A stretch of DNA of 64,000 nt from an uncultured Flavobacteriaceae bacterium (GTDB taxonomy: Bacteria; Bacteroidota; Bacteroidia; Flavobacteriales; Flavobacteriaceae), in assembly GCA_947500585.1 (NCBI GenBank), contig CANMSN010000004.1:124001-188000 (forward strand). The letters run 5' to 3'. A program made the translations under genes and the position numbers. Positions 8,609-18,000 of this stretch are shown here, one piece after another (positions within the stretch are counted from its first letter, which is position 1; each line of letters begins with the position of its first letter). The notes beneath the pieces were generated by a model that had not been told where the DNA came from, made no database searches, and saw nothing but the letters and a program-made list of their open reading frames with translations.

Positions 8609-9511
8609 CTAAATACGATTTAAAATAACACCTACATCTATTAGTAGAATACTAAAAACTCCAGCAAGAATTATAAATTTAAGAATACTATGGAGTATTA
8701 GATAATGAATTTTAGTTTTAGATAGCCAAATTAAAAACATAAATAAAAGCAGTAACACTATACTAGCATAAAAAAAAATATACATGTGCCCTATTTCAAA
8801 CTTAAATAATAATAGATAGGTTGGAATTAAAGTAAGAACAGATAAAAATGTTAACATTATTTTGGAAGCCTTTTCTCCATAAATTACTGGTATCGTTTTA
8901 TAGTTTTGAAGCAAATCGCCTTTAATGTTTTCTAAATCTTTAGTCAATTCTCGCATAGAAATAATCAAGAACAAGAATATAGCGTGAACGAAAATAACCG
9001 TTTCGAAGTTTTTATAGTAAAGGAAAATCGCAAAAAAAGGCGTAATGGTTAATATGGCAGATGCTAAATTACCAATAAAAGGTAATTTCTTTAATTTATG
9101 TGAATAAAGCCAAATACTAAAAATATAAACCGAAAAGAATAAAACTGCATTAAAAGACACATAACTTGCCATAACTACTGCTGCAAAATTAAGGACAAAA
9201 TAAAAGGAAAGTTTCGTGTTTTGACTTATCAGTCTATCTAATTTAGATTTGATAGGTTTATTTATCAAATCTTTTTCTGAATCGTAAAAATTATTAATAA
9301 TGTAACCTCCAGCTATAGTTGCAGCTGAGGCTAAAACGAGCATAAACAAATTAGCATCAAATAAAACGGCTTTTAAAGGTTTATCATGCGCCATGATATA
9401 AATAGATGCTAAATATTGAGCAATAACAATAATTAAAATATTATAACCTCTAACCACAGAAAACATACTAAAAAATTTGAGTAGAATATGTTTCTGTCTT
9501 CTGGATAACAT
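8609..9511 (-). CDS. UbiA-family prenyltransferase (geranylgeranylglycerol-phosphate transferase-like)
   Basis: 300 residues with about eight hydrophobic helices. The two Mg/diphosphate-binding motifs of UbiA enzymes are present: NNFYDSEKD (residues 73-81) and KDLENIKGD in the second half. The protein transfers a polyprenyl group to an acceptor in the inner membrane. It directly follows mevalonate kinase (50 bp, same strand) and the decarboxylase, an arrangement seen in flavobacteria whose products are often named geranylgeranylglycerol-phosphate geranylgeranyltransferase. Sequence cannot separate a glycerol-phosphate acceptor from a quinone-type one. Confidence 0.85.
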   Translation of the reverse strand: MLSRRQKHILLKFFSMFSVVRGYNILIIVIAQYLASIYIMAHDKPLKAVLFDANLFMLVLASAATIAGGYIINNFYDSEKDLINKPIKSKLDRLISQNTKLSFYFVLNFAAVVMASYVSFNAVLFFSVYIFSIWLYSHKLKKLPFIGNLASAILTITPFFAIFLYYKNFETVIFVHAIFLFLIISMRELTKDLENIKGDLLQNYKTIPVIYGEKASKIMLTFLSVLTLIPTYLLLFKFEIGHMYIFFYASIVLLLLFMFLIWLSKTKIHYLILHSILKFIILAGVFSILLIDVGVILNRI

Positions 9512-9524
9512 CTGAAATATTTTT

Positions 9525-9552
9525 GATGAGACCCTGAAAAGTTCAGGATAAC
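9525..9552. repeat. Small palindromic repeat (CCTGAA..TTCAGG type), copy 1
   Basis: GATGAGACCCTGAAAAGTTC and its continuation form a CCTGAA/TTCAGG hairpin with a 3-base loop between two minus-strand genes. Related copies are at 15058 and 55949, in the same orientation. Confidence 0.7.
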
Positions 9553-9561
9553 TATATAAGA

Positions 9562-10491
9562 TTAGAAATTATAAACGACTTCTAATTTATAATTTGAAAG
9601 TGATTGTTTTGCCTTTTCAATATCTTCAGTAAAACCTAAAATATATCCACCGCCACCAGATCCACAAAGCTTTAAATAGTATTCGTTAGTTTCAATACCT
9701 TTTTTCCAAAGTTCATGAAATTGTTGAGGAATCATAGGTTTAAAATGATTTAAAACCACTTTAGAAAGTTGTTTCGTGTTTTTAAACAAGGATTTAATAT
9801 TACCTGTTAAGAAATCTTCAACACAAGCATCGGTATGTTTTATAAATTGGTTTTTAAGCATCCTACGGAATCCTTCTTGCTTCATGTTTTCCATGAACAA
9901 ACTCACCATGGGCGCAGTTTCTCCAACAATACCACTATCTATTAAAAACACAGCACCTTTTCCGTCACTCTGTTGTGCAGGAATACCAGTTGCTTCGATA
10001 TTGTCTTTTGAATTGATAAGAATTGGAATACTTAAATAACTATTTAAAGGATCTAATCCAGAAGATTTACCATGAAAAAATGATTCCATTTCTGAAAAAA
10101 TAGTTTTTAACTTTAATAACTTTTCTCTGGTTAAATTCTCTAAAACTGTAATTTTATCTTGAGCATATTTATCATAAATTGCAGCAACTAAAGCACCACT
10201 ACTTCCTACACCATAACCTTGTGGTATGGAAGAATCGAAATACATCCCATTATTTACATCTTGTTTTAATAATTCAATATCAAAACTTACCAAATTAGTA
10301 TCAATATTTTGTAAATAATCTACAAAACGTATTAAACTTTTGTTAGATTTAATGGCAGATTCAGAAGGATTTTCATCCACCTTTAAAGCGCCATTGTAAA
10401 AATTATAAGGAATAGATAAACCTTTGGAATCTTTAATAATTCCGTACTCCCCGAAGAGTAATATTTTTGAGTAAAAAAGAGGTCCTTTCAT
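9562..10491 (-). CDS. Mevalonate kinase (GHMP kinase family)
   Basis: 309 residues, GHMP kinase fold. The ATP-binding loop is PQGYGVGSSGAL (about residues 89-100), the N-terminal LLFGEYGI motif is the family start, and the C-terminal GHMP motif is CGSGGGGYILGF. It phosphorylates mevalonate with ATP in the cytoplasm as part of the mevalonate route to isopentenyl diphosphate, used by many Flavobacteriia in place of the MEP route. It lies 28 bp downstream of the mevalonate diphosphate decarboxylase gene on the same strand. That neighbour favours mevalonate kinase over phosphomevalonate kinase, but the latter is not fully excluded. Confidence 0.85.
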   Translation of the reverse strand: MKGPLFYSKILLFGEYGIIKDSKGLSIPYNFYNGALKVDENPSESAIKSNKSLIRFVDYLQNIDTNLVSFDIELLKQDVNNGMYFDSSIPQGYGVGSSGALVAAIYDKYAQDKITVLENLTREKLLKLKTIFSEMESFFHGKSSGLDPLNSYLSIPILINSKDNIEATGIPAQQSDGKGAVFLIDSGIVGETAPMVSLFMENMKQEGFRRMLKNQFIKHTDACVEDFLTGNIKSLFKNTKQLSKVVLNHFKPMIPQQFHELWKKGIETNEYYLKLCGSGGGGYILGFTEDIEKAKQSLSNYKLEVVYNF

Positions 10492-10519
10492 AAGCAGTTT
10501 TTGATTCGGTCATGCAAAA

Positions 10520-11602
10520 TTACAACAGTTTCGCTCCAAATCCAATTCTATCACTAATATAGTGACCATTTTGACAATATGCAACTAACTCGTTCTTAAT
10601 GAATTCACAAACTTGTTCACATTCATTTTCAGGGTATAAAACATGTACATTGGCCCCCGCATCAAGCGTGAAACAAATTTTAGAGTCCGTTTTTTCTCTA
10701 TAAGCCCATATTTTATTAATGATTTCAAGTGTATTTGGTTTCATTAAAATAAAGTATGGCATACTCGTCATCATCATAGCATGAAGTGTTAAGGCCTCAC
10801 TTTCAACTATTTTAATAAAAGCATCTAAATCACCTAGTTTTAAGATTTTCATTAAACTAGATATGTTTTGATGTGCTTGTTTAAAACGCTCATTTGCAAA
10901 CGGGTGCCCATGCATTAAATTATGACCAACAGTACTACTCACTTGCTTTTCACCTTTGTCTACCAACAAAATAGTGTCTTGATAATTTTTAAAATTTGTA
11001 TGTACTTCGTATGGATATTTTGTACCAAATAAATCTGAACTCCCATCAATTTCCTTATGTTTCCCCCAAACTACTAAATCACCTTCAAGACTTCTACAAG
11101 CGCTACCTGACCCTAAACGTGCTAAGAATGATGCTTTTTGGGTAAAGTATTTATCTGTGATTTCGACTTCGCTTAATGATCGTTCTAGACTCATTAAACA
11201 TGATGCTAAAGCACTCATTCCAGATGCTGATGAAGCAATTCCAGAACTGTGTGGAAACGTATTTGAAGTTTCAATTTTAAAATGATAGTCTTTTAAAAAT
11301 GGCAAATAGACTTCAACGCGCTTAAAGAACGTTTCTATTTTTGGCTTAAAATCATCTTTTTTTTCTTCATCTAAAAAAACTTCAAACGAAAAACTATCGG
11401 TATTTTCTCTTTTTGAAAAACTTAATTTAGTTGTTGTTTTACAATCATTAAGCGTGAAACTAATAGAGGGGTTTTCGGAAATTTGATTTTCCTTTTTCCC
11501 CCAGTATTTAACTAAGGCAATATTACTTGGCGATGACCAAGTGAAGCTGCCGCTTTCGATGAAATTATTATATGTTTTTGGAATAAAATCTTTTTCTGTC
11601 AT
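10520..11602 (-). CDS. mvaD: Diphosphomevalonate decarboxylase
   Basis: 360 residues, GHMP superfamily. The family N-terminus NIALVKYWGK (about residues 27-36) and the phosphate loop PHSSGIASSASG (about 116-127) are present. It converts mevalonate 5-diphosphate to isopentenyl diphosphate with ATP and release of CO2. First gene of a minus-strand set with mevalonate kinase and the UbiA prenyltransferase, linking supply of the prenyl unit with its use. Flavobacterial members are somewhat longer than the roughly 330-residue norm, as here. Confidence 0.9.
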   Translation of the reverse strand: MTEKDFIPKTYNNFIESGSFTWSSPSNIALVKYWGKKENQISENPSISFTLNDCKTTTKLSFSKRENTDSFSFEVFLDEEKKDDFKPKIETFFKRVEVYLPFLKDYHFKIETSNTFPHSSGIASSASGMSALASCLMSLERSLSEVEITDKYFTQKASFLARLGSGSACRSLEGDLVVWGKHKEIDGSSDLFGTKYPYEVHTNFKNYQDTILLVDKGEKQVSSTVGHNLMHGHPFANERFKQAHQNISSLMKILKLGDLDAFIKIVESEALTLHAMMMTSMPYFILMKPNTLEIINKIWAYREKTDSKICFTLDAGANVHVLYPENECEQVCEFIKNELVAYCQNGHYISDRIGFGAKLL

Positions 11603-11691
11603 TGTAATTATTCTGCGGACAAAAACTATTTAAAAACAGTCTTTAATATAGTTAATTAATTTTTGGCTAAAATAGTAAATATCTAGTGGCT

Positions 11692-12225
11692 TTATTTTTT
11701 CCATTCGGATTTATAAATTCGGAAAATGTTTACTTTATTATTACTATATTCAGTTATTCTGTCTAATTTCATTCCGTTCTTTAAGGCTACATTCTCAGAT
11801 GGTTTATTGGTTAAACTAATTATAGAAATAATAGAGTCCGATAAATTGTTTTCAAAGGCAAAATCTTTGCATTTTTTTGCAGCTTCAGTAGCAAATCCTT
11901 TATTCCAAAACTTGGGTAAAAGCGAATAACCTATTTCTAATTCTGTTATTTTATCCACGTTTTGAATTAAAAGTCCACAATGCCCAATAAAACTTCCTGA
12001 TTGTTTTTCAATTAAGGCATTCATGCCTCCCAAATTATTATGGTAACGATAAAATTGTTTTTCATACCATTTTTTACATTCTATTTCTGGGTTTTCAAAT
12101 TCAGAAATCCAGTATTTAGAAGTTATTGGGTTTATATAAAACTCTAACCAATCATTAAAATCAGATTGATTAATTTTCCTAAATAGAATTCGTTCTGTTT
12201 CTTGGTTTTCAAGTAAATACCCCAT
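11692..12225 (-). CDS. GNAT acetyltransferase (RimJ/RimL-like)
   Basis: 177 residues. It opens with a RimJ/RimL-type LLENQETERILFRKI strand, has an acetyl-CoA-binding region around residues 105-125 (GYSLLPKFWNKGFATEAA) and ends with the NKPSENVALKNGMK helix typical of this subfamily. It probably acetylates a small molecule or a protein N-terminus. Its start is 7 bp downstream of the DUF1697 stop, so the two are likely co-transcribed. Substrate unknown. Confidence 0.8.
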   Translation of the reverse strand: MGYLLENQETERILFRKINQSDFNDWLEFYINPITSKYWISEFENPEIECKKWYEKQFYRYHNNLGGMNALIEKQSGSFIGHCGLLIQNVDKITELEIGYSLLPKFWNKGFATEAAKKCKDFAFENNLSDSIISIISLTNKPSENVALKNGMKLDRITEYSNNKVNIFRIYKSEWKK

Positions 12226-12232
12226 TTAGTTC

Positions 12233-12769
12233 TTAATTTTCACTCAACATTTCAATTAACTTTACCATAGTTTTATAATTTCTTGCTGTAGCTCTTGTTT
12301 TTAATTTTTTTTCAAAAAAATTGTTATTACATTTAGCTTTACCATAACCTGTAAAACAGTAAAAATAAATACAATTATTTGTTATTATAAATTCTTCGTT
12401 TGTATACTTTATTTTTGATACTTCAGCAATTAAATCTTTATCAGGAACATCATATAATAGTGTAAAATAACTATTTACTTTTTTTTCTTCTGGAAATGGA
12501 CTGTTGTCAAAAATGCCTTTTAACGCTTCAGGCGTTTTAATAAGAATTGGAACTTCAAAACCAAAATGATTTTTTATAGCATGATGCATTTCTAACTCTA
12601 GTTTTTGAGTATTCTCCTCTAAAGATTCAAAAATTACATTTCCACTTTGAATATACGTTTGAACATTTTGAAAACCTAATTTTGAAAGTAATTCACGAAG
12701 TTCAGCCATCGGAATTTTTTTATGCCCGCTAACATTAATCCCTCTTAAAAATGCGATGTATGTGTTCAT
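12233..12769 (-). CDS. DUF1697 family protein
   Basis: 178 residues. The N-terminus TYIAFLRGINVSGHKKIPMA and the QTYIQSGNVIFES segment are diagnostic for DUF1697, a widespread soluble family of unknown biochemical role. No signal peptide or membrane segment. It is followed by a GNAT gene after 7 bp and preceded, 46 bp upstream on the same strand, by a flavoprotein gene. Function is not known for the family. Confidence 0.85.
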   Translation of the reverse strand: MNTYIAFLRGINVSGHKKIPMAELRELLSKLGFQNVQTYIQSGNVIFESLEENTQKLELEMHHAIKNHFGFEVPILIKTPEALKGIFDNSPFPEEKKVNSYFTLLYDVPDKDLIAEVSKIKYTNEEFIITNNCIYFYCFTGYGKAKCNNNFFEKKLKTRATARNYKTMVKLIEMLSEN

Positions 12770-12815
12770 TATTATTTTTATTTATTGAGCGTTTTAATTC
12801 TTATTAGAGGGGAAA

Positions 12816-14027
12816 TTATCGTGAAATAGATTTTGCTGCTATATAAGCTCCAGTCCAAGCATTTTGAAAGTTAAAACCTCCTGTAACTGCATCAATATTT
12901 AATACTTCGCCTGCAAAATAAAGATTCTTAACATACTTACTTTCAAAAGTTTTAAAATTAACCTCTTTAAGGTTTACACCGCCCGCAGTTACAAATTCTT
13001 CTTTAAATGTGCTTTTTCCATCAACATTAAAAATAGCTTGGGTAAGTTGGCTTGCAAAACATTCTAATTGCGACTTGTTTAAATCTGCCCAACGTGTTTC
13101 TTCATTCATATTAGATGCTAAAACCAATTTGTGCCAAAGTCGTTTTGGAAGTTCAAACTGCGTAGATTTGAATACTGTTTTTTTTGCTAAATCGTGTTTT
13201 AATGCTTTCAGTATATCCAAACAATCGTCAAAAGATATTTTTATGAAATTAATTTCAATTTGAAACTTATAATGGCTTTTTGCTAACTCTAAAGCGCCAA
13301 AAGCAGAGAGTTTTAAAATTGATGGCGCACTCATACCCCAATGCGTAATCAATAATGGGCCTTCACTCCATAAATCTGTTTCTAAAATTTTTACTTCAAC
13401 ATCTTTGGCTACAACACCTGGAATATCCTTTATACGCGCATCTGTTATATTGAATGTAAATAATGAAGGTATAGGTTGCGAAATAGAATGCCCGAAATCT
13501 TCTAGTAAGTTCCATATTTTCGGGTTACTTCCAGTTGCTATCAAAACTTTTTCTGTCGAAAAAATTCCTTGTGTGGTTTCAATTTGAAAGAGTTTATTTT
13601 CATTAGAAATAGACTTTACCGAATGATTATACAATACCTCAACTTGATGTTTTTCAGCTTCTCTTAAAAAGCAATCGATAATGGTTTGCGATGAATTAGA
13701 CACTGGAAACATTCTACCATCATCCTCTATTTTTAGTTCTACGCCTCGCTTTTCAAACCATTCAATAGTATCACCAGTCATAAATTGATGAAACGGACCC
13801 AATAATTCTTTTTCACCTCTGGGGTAATTTTGCACTAATTCCTGCGGAACAAATTCTGCATGTGTTACATTACAACGCCCACCACCTGAAACTTTCACTT
13901 TAGTTAATCCTTCTTTTCCGCGTTCTAAAATAGTAACCTTTAAATCTGGATTTTGTTCTGCAATATTAATTGCAGCGAAAAAACCTGCTGCACCACCACC
14001 TATAACTATAACATGCTTTTCTATCAT
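12816..14027 (-). CDS. HI0933/YhiN-family FAD-dependent oxidoreductase
   Basis: 403 residues. The Rossmann FAD-binding motif VIGGGAAGFFAA lies at residues 8-19, followed by the hallmark VKVSGGGRCNVTH near residue 45. The C-terminal flavin segment is YFAGEVLNIDAVTGGFNFQ with AWTGAYIAA. This is the HI0933 (YhiN/BaiN-like) family of soluble flavoproteins; some members act as NADH-dependent reductases of unsaturated substrates, but most are uncharacterised. The start at 14027 is 47 bp from the divergently read lipoprotein gene, so both promoters must lie in that short gap or overlap it. Confidence 0.85.
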   Translation of the reverse strand: MIEKHVIVIGGGAAGFFAAINIAEQNPDLKVTILERGKEGLTKVKVSGGGRCNVTHAEFVPQELVQNYPRGEKELLGPFHQFMTGDTIEWFEKRGVELKIEDDGRMFPVSNSSQTIIDCFLREAEKHQVEVLYNHSVKSISNENKLFQIETTQGIFSTEKVLIATGSNPKIWNLLEDFGHSISQPIPSLFTFNITDARIKDIPGVVAKDVEVKILETDLWSEGPLLITHWGMSAPSILKLSAFGALELAKSHYKFQIEINFIKISFDDCLDILKALKHDLAKKTVFKSTQFELPKRLWHKLVLASNMNEETRWADLNKSQLECFASQLTQAIFNVDGKSTFKEEFVTAGGVNLKEVNFKTFESKYVKNLYFAGEVLNIDAVTGGFNFQNAWTGAYIAAKSISR

Positions 14028-14074
14028 AAATCTTAAAAACTGCGTAAATTTACCATAATTTAAACAACTTCATT

Positions 14075-14869
14075 TTGAAAAAAATTCTCGTTTTTGTATA
14101 CATTTCAATTATAGCTTGTAATACTGGTAAATTAAAAGTTATAGCTGACATTGATAGCGATTTAAAAGAAGCCTCTGCCATAGAAAAAGTTGTAAATTCA
14201 GATTTACTTTGGACCATTGAAGATTCTGGTAACAAAAACAATATTTATGGTTTAAACCTAAAAGGAAATATTGTAAAAGATATTGATATAAAAAATGCAA
14301 GTAATATTGATTGGGAAGATTTAACATCAGACAAACAAGGTAATCTTTACATTGGCGATTTTGGAAATAATAGTAGAAACCGTGATGATTATACTATTTA
14401 TAAAGTCTCTGATTTAAACAAAGACAAAACAACTGCAGAACGTATTAATTTTATATTACCCAAAAAAGTAAAATCTAAAGATTTTGAAGCTTTTTTTATT
14501 TGGAATAACTTCTTTTATCTTTTTACTAAAGAAAACAAATCGAGTATGTTATTTAAAGTGCCCAATAAAATAGGGTTACATACAGCGACATTAATTAAGA
14601 AGTTTAATTTAGATGGTAAGAATCACAGAATTACCTCGGCTACCATTAGCGAAAATGGAAAAATCATAGTGCTCTTAAATCATAATAAACTTTGGAAAAT
14701 TACTGATTTTAAAGATGATAATTTTTTAGATGGCACCATTAAAGAATTAAAGTTTGACCATAATTCTCAAAAGGAAGGCATCTGTTTTAAAGATAATACG
14801 AAAGTTTATATTACAGATGAAAAAACAAAAGGTGAAGGCGGTAACCTTTATACTTTTAAAATAAACTAA
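14075..14869 (+). CDS. Lipoprotein with beta-propeller-like repeats
   Basis: 264 residues. A short hydrophobic leader ends in a lipobox-like IIAC with Cys at 15, so it is probably a lipoprotein. The rest shows recurring strands such as NNIYGLNLKG, GNLYIGDFGNNSRNRDDYTIYKV and KEGICFKDNTKVYITDE, as in SdiA-regulated-like or phytase-like propellers, but no catalytic residues are obvious. The start is TTG: the in-frame stop at 14045 leaves no ATG or GTG upstream, and TTG-AAA-AAA gives a normal signal peptide. Its 3' end converges on the large phosphoesterase gene with a palindromic repeat between them. Function unknown. Confidence 0.75.
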   Translation: MKKILVFVYISIIACNTGKLKVIADIDSDLKEASAIEKVVNSDLLWTIEDSGNKNNIYGLNLKGNIVKDIDIKNASNIDWEDLTSDKQGNLYIGDFGNNSRNRDDYTIYKVSDLNKDKTTAERINFILPKKVKSKDFEAFFIWNNFFYLFTKENKSSMLFKVPNKIGLHTATLIKKFNLDGKNHRITSATISENGKIIVLLNHNKLWKITDFKDDNFLDGTIKELKFDHNSQKEGICFKDNTKVYITDEKTKGEGGNLYTFKIN

Positions 14870-14903
14870 CTCGTTTTATTTTGAATCTAAAAATACAATT
14901 TGA

Positions 14904-15018
14904 TGTCTGTTCGAGTGATTTTGAGGCACGAAAAATTGTATCGAGAACTAGTATTGAAATCCTTGTTCTCGATACAAATTTCACTCATTTTCAATGGTAA
15001 AATTTACTCGAACTGACA
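14904..15018. repeat. Nested palindromic repeat, copy A (115 bp)
   Basis: The ends are TGTCTGTTCGAGT and ACTCGAACTGACA (inverted, one mismatch). An inner pair TTGTATCGAGAAC/GTTCTCGATACAA makes a second hairpin. Copy B at 20440-20602 is the same element in opposite orientation with an extra 48 bp. It lies between convergent genes, where it could also end transcription. Confidence 0.85.
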
Positions 15019-15057
15019 AATCTTATCAAAATTGTATGAATTCAAATTACATTTGAA

Positions 15058-15098
15058 GATGAGACCCTGAAACAAGTTCAGGTTGACGCACTGCGTCA
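15058..15098. repeat. Small palindromic repeat, copy 2, with a second hairpin on a stop codon
   Basis: GATGAGACCCTGAAACAAGT and onward is copy 2 of the CCTGAA/TTCAGG repeat. It runs into TGACGCA-C-TGCGTCA (15084-15098), a perfect 7-bp palindrome that contains the TGA stop of the large lipoprotein gene. Confidence 0.7.
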
Positions 15099-18000
15099 AA
15101 ACCCAAAACCAACTCTAAAAGCGAAACGCAAACCATCATCACTATTAAACGCAGATAAGTTTAATGTTAGAATATCTGCAGCATTTGCAAAAACACCGCC
15201 TCCAATAGACGTATTCCAAGTATTAGAATTATAAGCCAAATCATCAACTAATTCATCATCAATCCAAATGCGTCCGTAATCAAAACCAGTATAAATGCCT
15301 ATATTTAGTGGAAGTAATCCTGTTTTAACTTTTCGTAAATTTAAACGTAAATCGGTACTTTGATAAAATGAATTCTTACCTGAAAATCGTTCGTTTCTAT
15401 AACCGCGTAACCCATTATTGGCTCCCAAATTTGCCGCTTGATAAAACTCAAAATCATCACCAAAAATAAAATGCGCTTTTGCATGTGTTGCAAAAACTAA
15501 TTGTCCACTTGATACTAGCTTATAATCGAAACCCAATTCTGGAATAAAATAAGCAAACCCTTTCGATTCTTCTAAATTAGACGTATAACCCATTTGCAAA
15601 CTCGTTTGCATTCCTAAAGTTGGAAATGCCTCGTTATCTTTAGCTTGGTAACTGTAAATAGCATCAACTCCAACAAAGTCTTTTTGGTTCTCTATATCGT
15701 TCACCCCAAGAAAATCATTTATAAATCGATTACTTGTTTCTTCAACTTCAATAGATTCGTAACTCAAGCCTAATTTAAAATGCGCCCCTAATTCACCTCT
15801 CCAATTTAATGATGGTGCAAATTTTAGTGTACTCAATTTTACACGATTGTAATTTAAATCAAAATTATCTTCGTCGTCACTATTTAAGTTGGGTGTACTA
15901 TTTCCGAAACCAAAGAAATTAACGGCATAATTAGGACTTGTAAATTTAGCATTTAAACCTAAATTCCATGATCCTACAACATTCGCAAATTCGCCATTAT
16001 ATTCAAAATCAAATCCACTGGTTGCAAAATAATATCCTCCAGAAATACTGTGTTGCGAACTAAATGGGTTACGTTCAAAACCATAATTGGTAAGCGTATT
16101 TACAAAACCTATTTTAAGACCATCGTCTGGATTTGCACCTATTAAAGGCATAAATTGGTTAGTACTATTTTTAGGCTTTGTGTAATCATATATATTCGTT
16201 TCATAATCATCGGTTAGTTTTTTACTTCCTTTTTTAGTAGTAAATGTACTTTTCTTAGACTTATAATCATATATTTTAACTTTCTTGCCGTTTTCAATGG
16301 TATAAGTGTCATTATTTTGTCCTCCAACTAATCTCAATTTAATAAGATTATCGCCTTCTCCAATAACTTTAAACTCATCTTCATCATCTAAACCATAAAT
16401 CCAAATCTCTTTTGTTTCATTTCTATTATAAGTTTTATCATAAATAATGGTTCCTTTCTTACCATTTTTTATACGATATACGGTAAGTTTTGTGCTTCCA
16501 TTTGGCATACGTTCTATTTCAAACAAATCATCTTTATCAGTTCCTTTTACTAGTGGTGTTTTATTAAGTGCTTCATAATATCTATCTGCTATATCTGGAA
16601 GGTTTTTTAATCTCGCTTTAAGCACACGTTTTATCTCAGTAATTGTTTCGTCTTGAACTTCTTTTGGAAACGATTTAAATGCCTTATCAATAACAGTATC
16701 AGTCATGTTTTTTTGAATGAATGCCACCTGTTCTTCCCATTGCTTTTTTGTTGTTTCATTTAGCAACATCATATCCAACGAAAATGGACTGAAATTAAAG
16801 CCTTTTACGTTTCTAACATCATCTTTAAATCCTTCCATTAGCTTTAAAGGTGGCACAATTCGCGTAGCTAAATTCATTAAAGCGCCGTCACTCATAATAG
16901 AAAAAGCTTGGTCTCTATCTCTAGGAATTGGTCTGTAAACCACTTTTCCATCTTCTTTAAACGCTGCCCAACGCCACTGATCGGTATGTCTATCCCAATC
17001 ACCAATTGCCATATCAAACAGTCTAGCTCTTAAAAACATCTCATCATCAACTACATACTTCTCATCTTCAGCTAACTTCTTCATTAAGTCATCGGTACTT
17101 TCAATTTTATTTGAATTCCCAAAGCTTTTAAGATTTCCATGTCCGTCTGAAACATGTTCTTCAATCATATATAACTCATCTCCAAAATCGGCATTAAAAC
17201 TTTCTAGAGCATTTTGTTTGGGCACATAATAAAGTATAGGATTGGTATGATATAAATTAACCGCATCAGATAATTCGCCAGTTACAAAAGGCGCATACGG
17301 ATGAGAGCCCGTGTAAAAATCTTGTAGTAAACGCTCTGTTGCTGTACCATCAAACTGCCCTTCAATATACTGGTCTTTAAAAGCCATAGCTTGCAAATAT
17401 ATGGTTGCACTTTTTCTGATGGCGCGCATAACATAACGCTTCCCTTCATCATTAATTAGCTGAAGTGATTTTGATTGATGTCCTCCACCTTTTCGAAAAG
17501 GTTTTAAACCTCCAAACAGCGTATCTAAATTAACTGTTGGAGCATTTACTTGTGTACCATAATATGTTCTATAACGGTCTCCCCAAATGTATTTATAAAA
17601 CCCACTTTTTATGATTTCATCCTCTGAATATACTGATGCTGATTTGTTATCTGGAAATAAATTATCATAGCTAAAGTTATTTTCTTTTTTATCTTCTGAA
17701 AACACTTCTGTTTGAAAAATAACTTTATCATCTTTAGCTGAATAAAATCTCACTATTGAAGATCCGTCTGTAAAAACATCAAATCTTGCATAACCAGAAT
17801 CGCTAGATGAAAACGCATCATTTGCATTACGTGTAGCTGTAGTTTTTGATCCTGAACCACTAACTATTTGTGGTAAATTATCTTGCACTAAATATTGTAA
17901 ACTATGTTCATGCCCCGAAACAAAAACAACCTTTTCATTTTCTTGCGCTAAAGTAACAATACGCTTTTTAAAAGTATTATACTTTTCATTCTGCAAATCG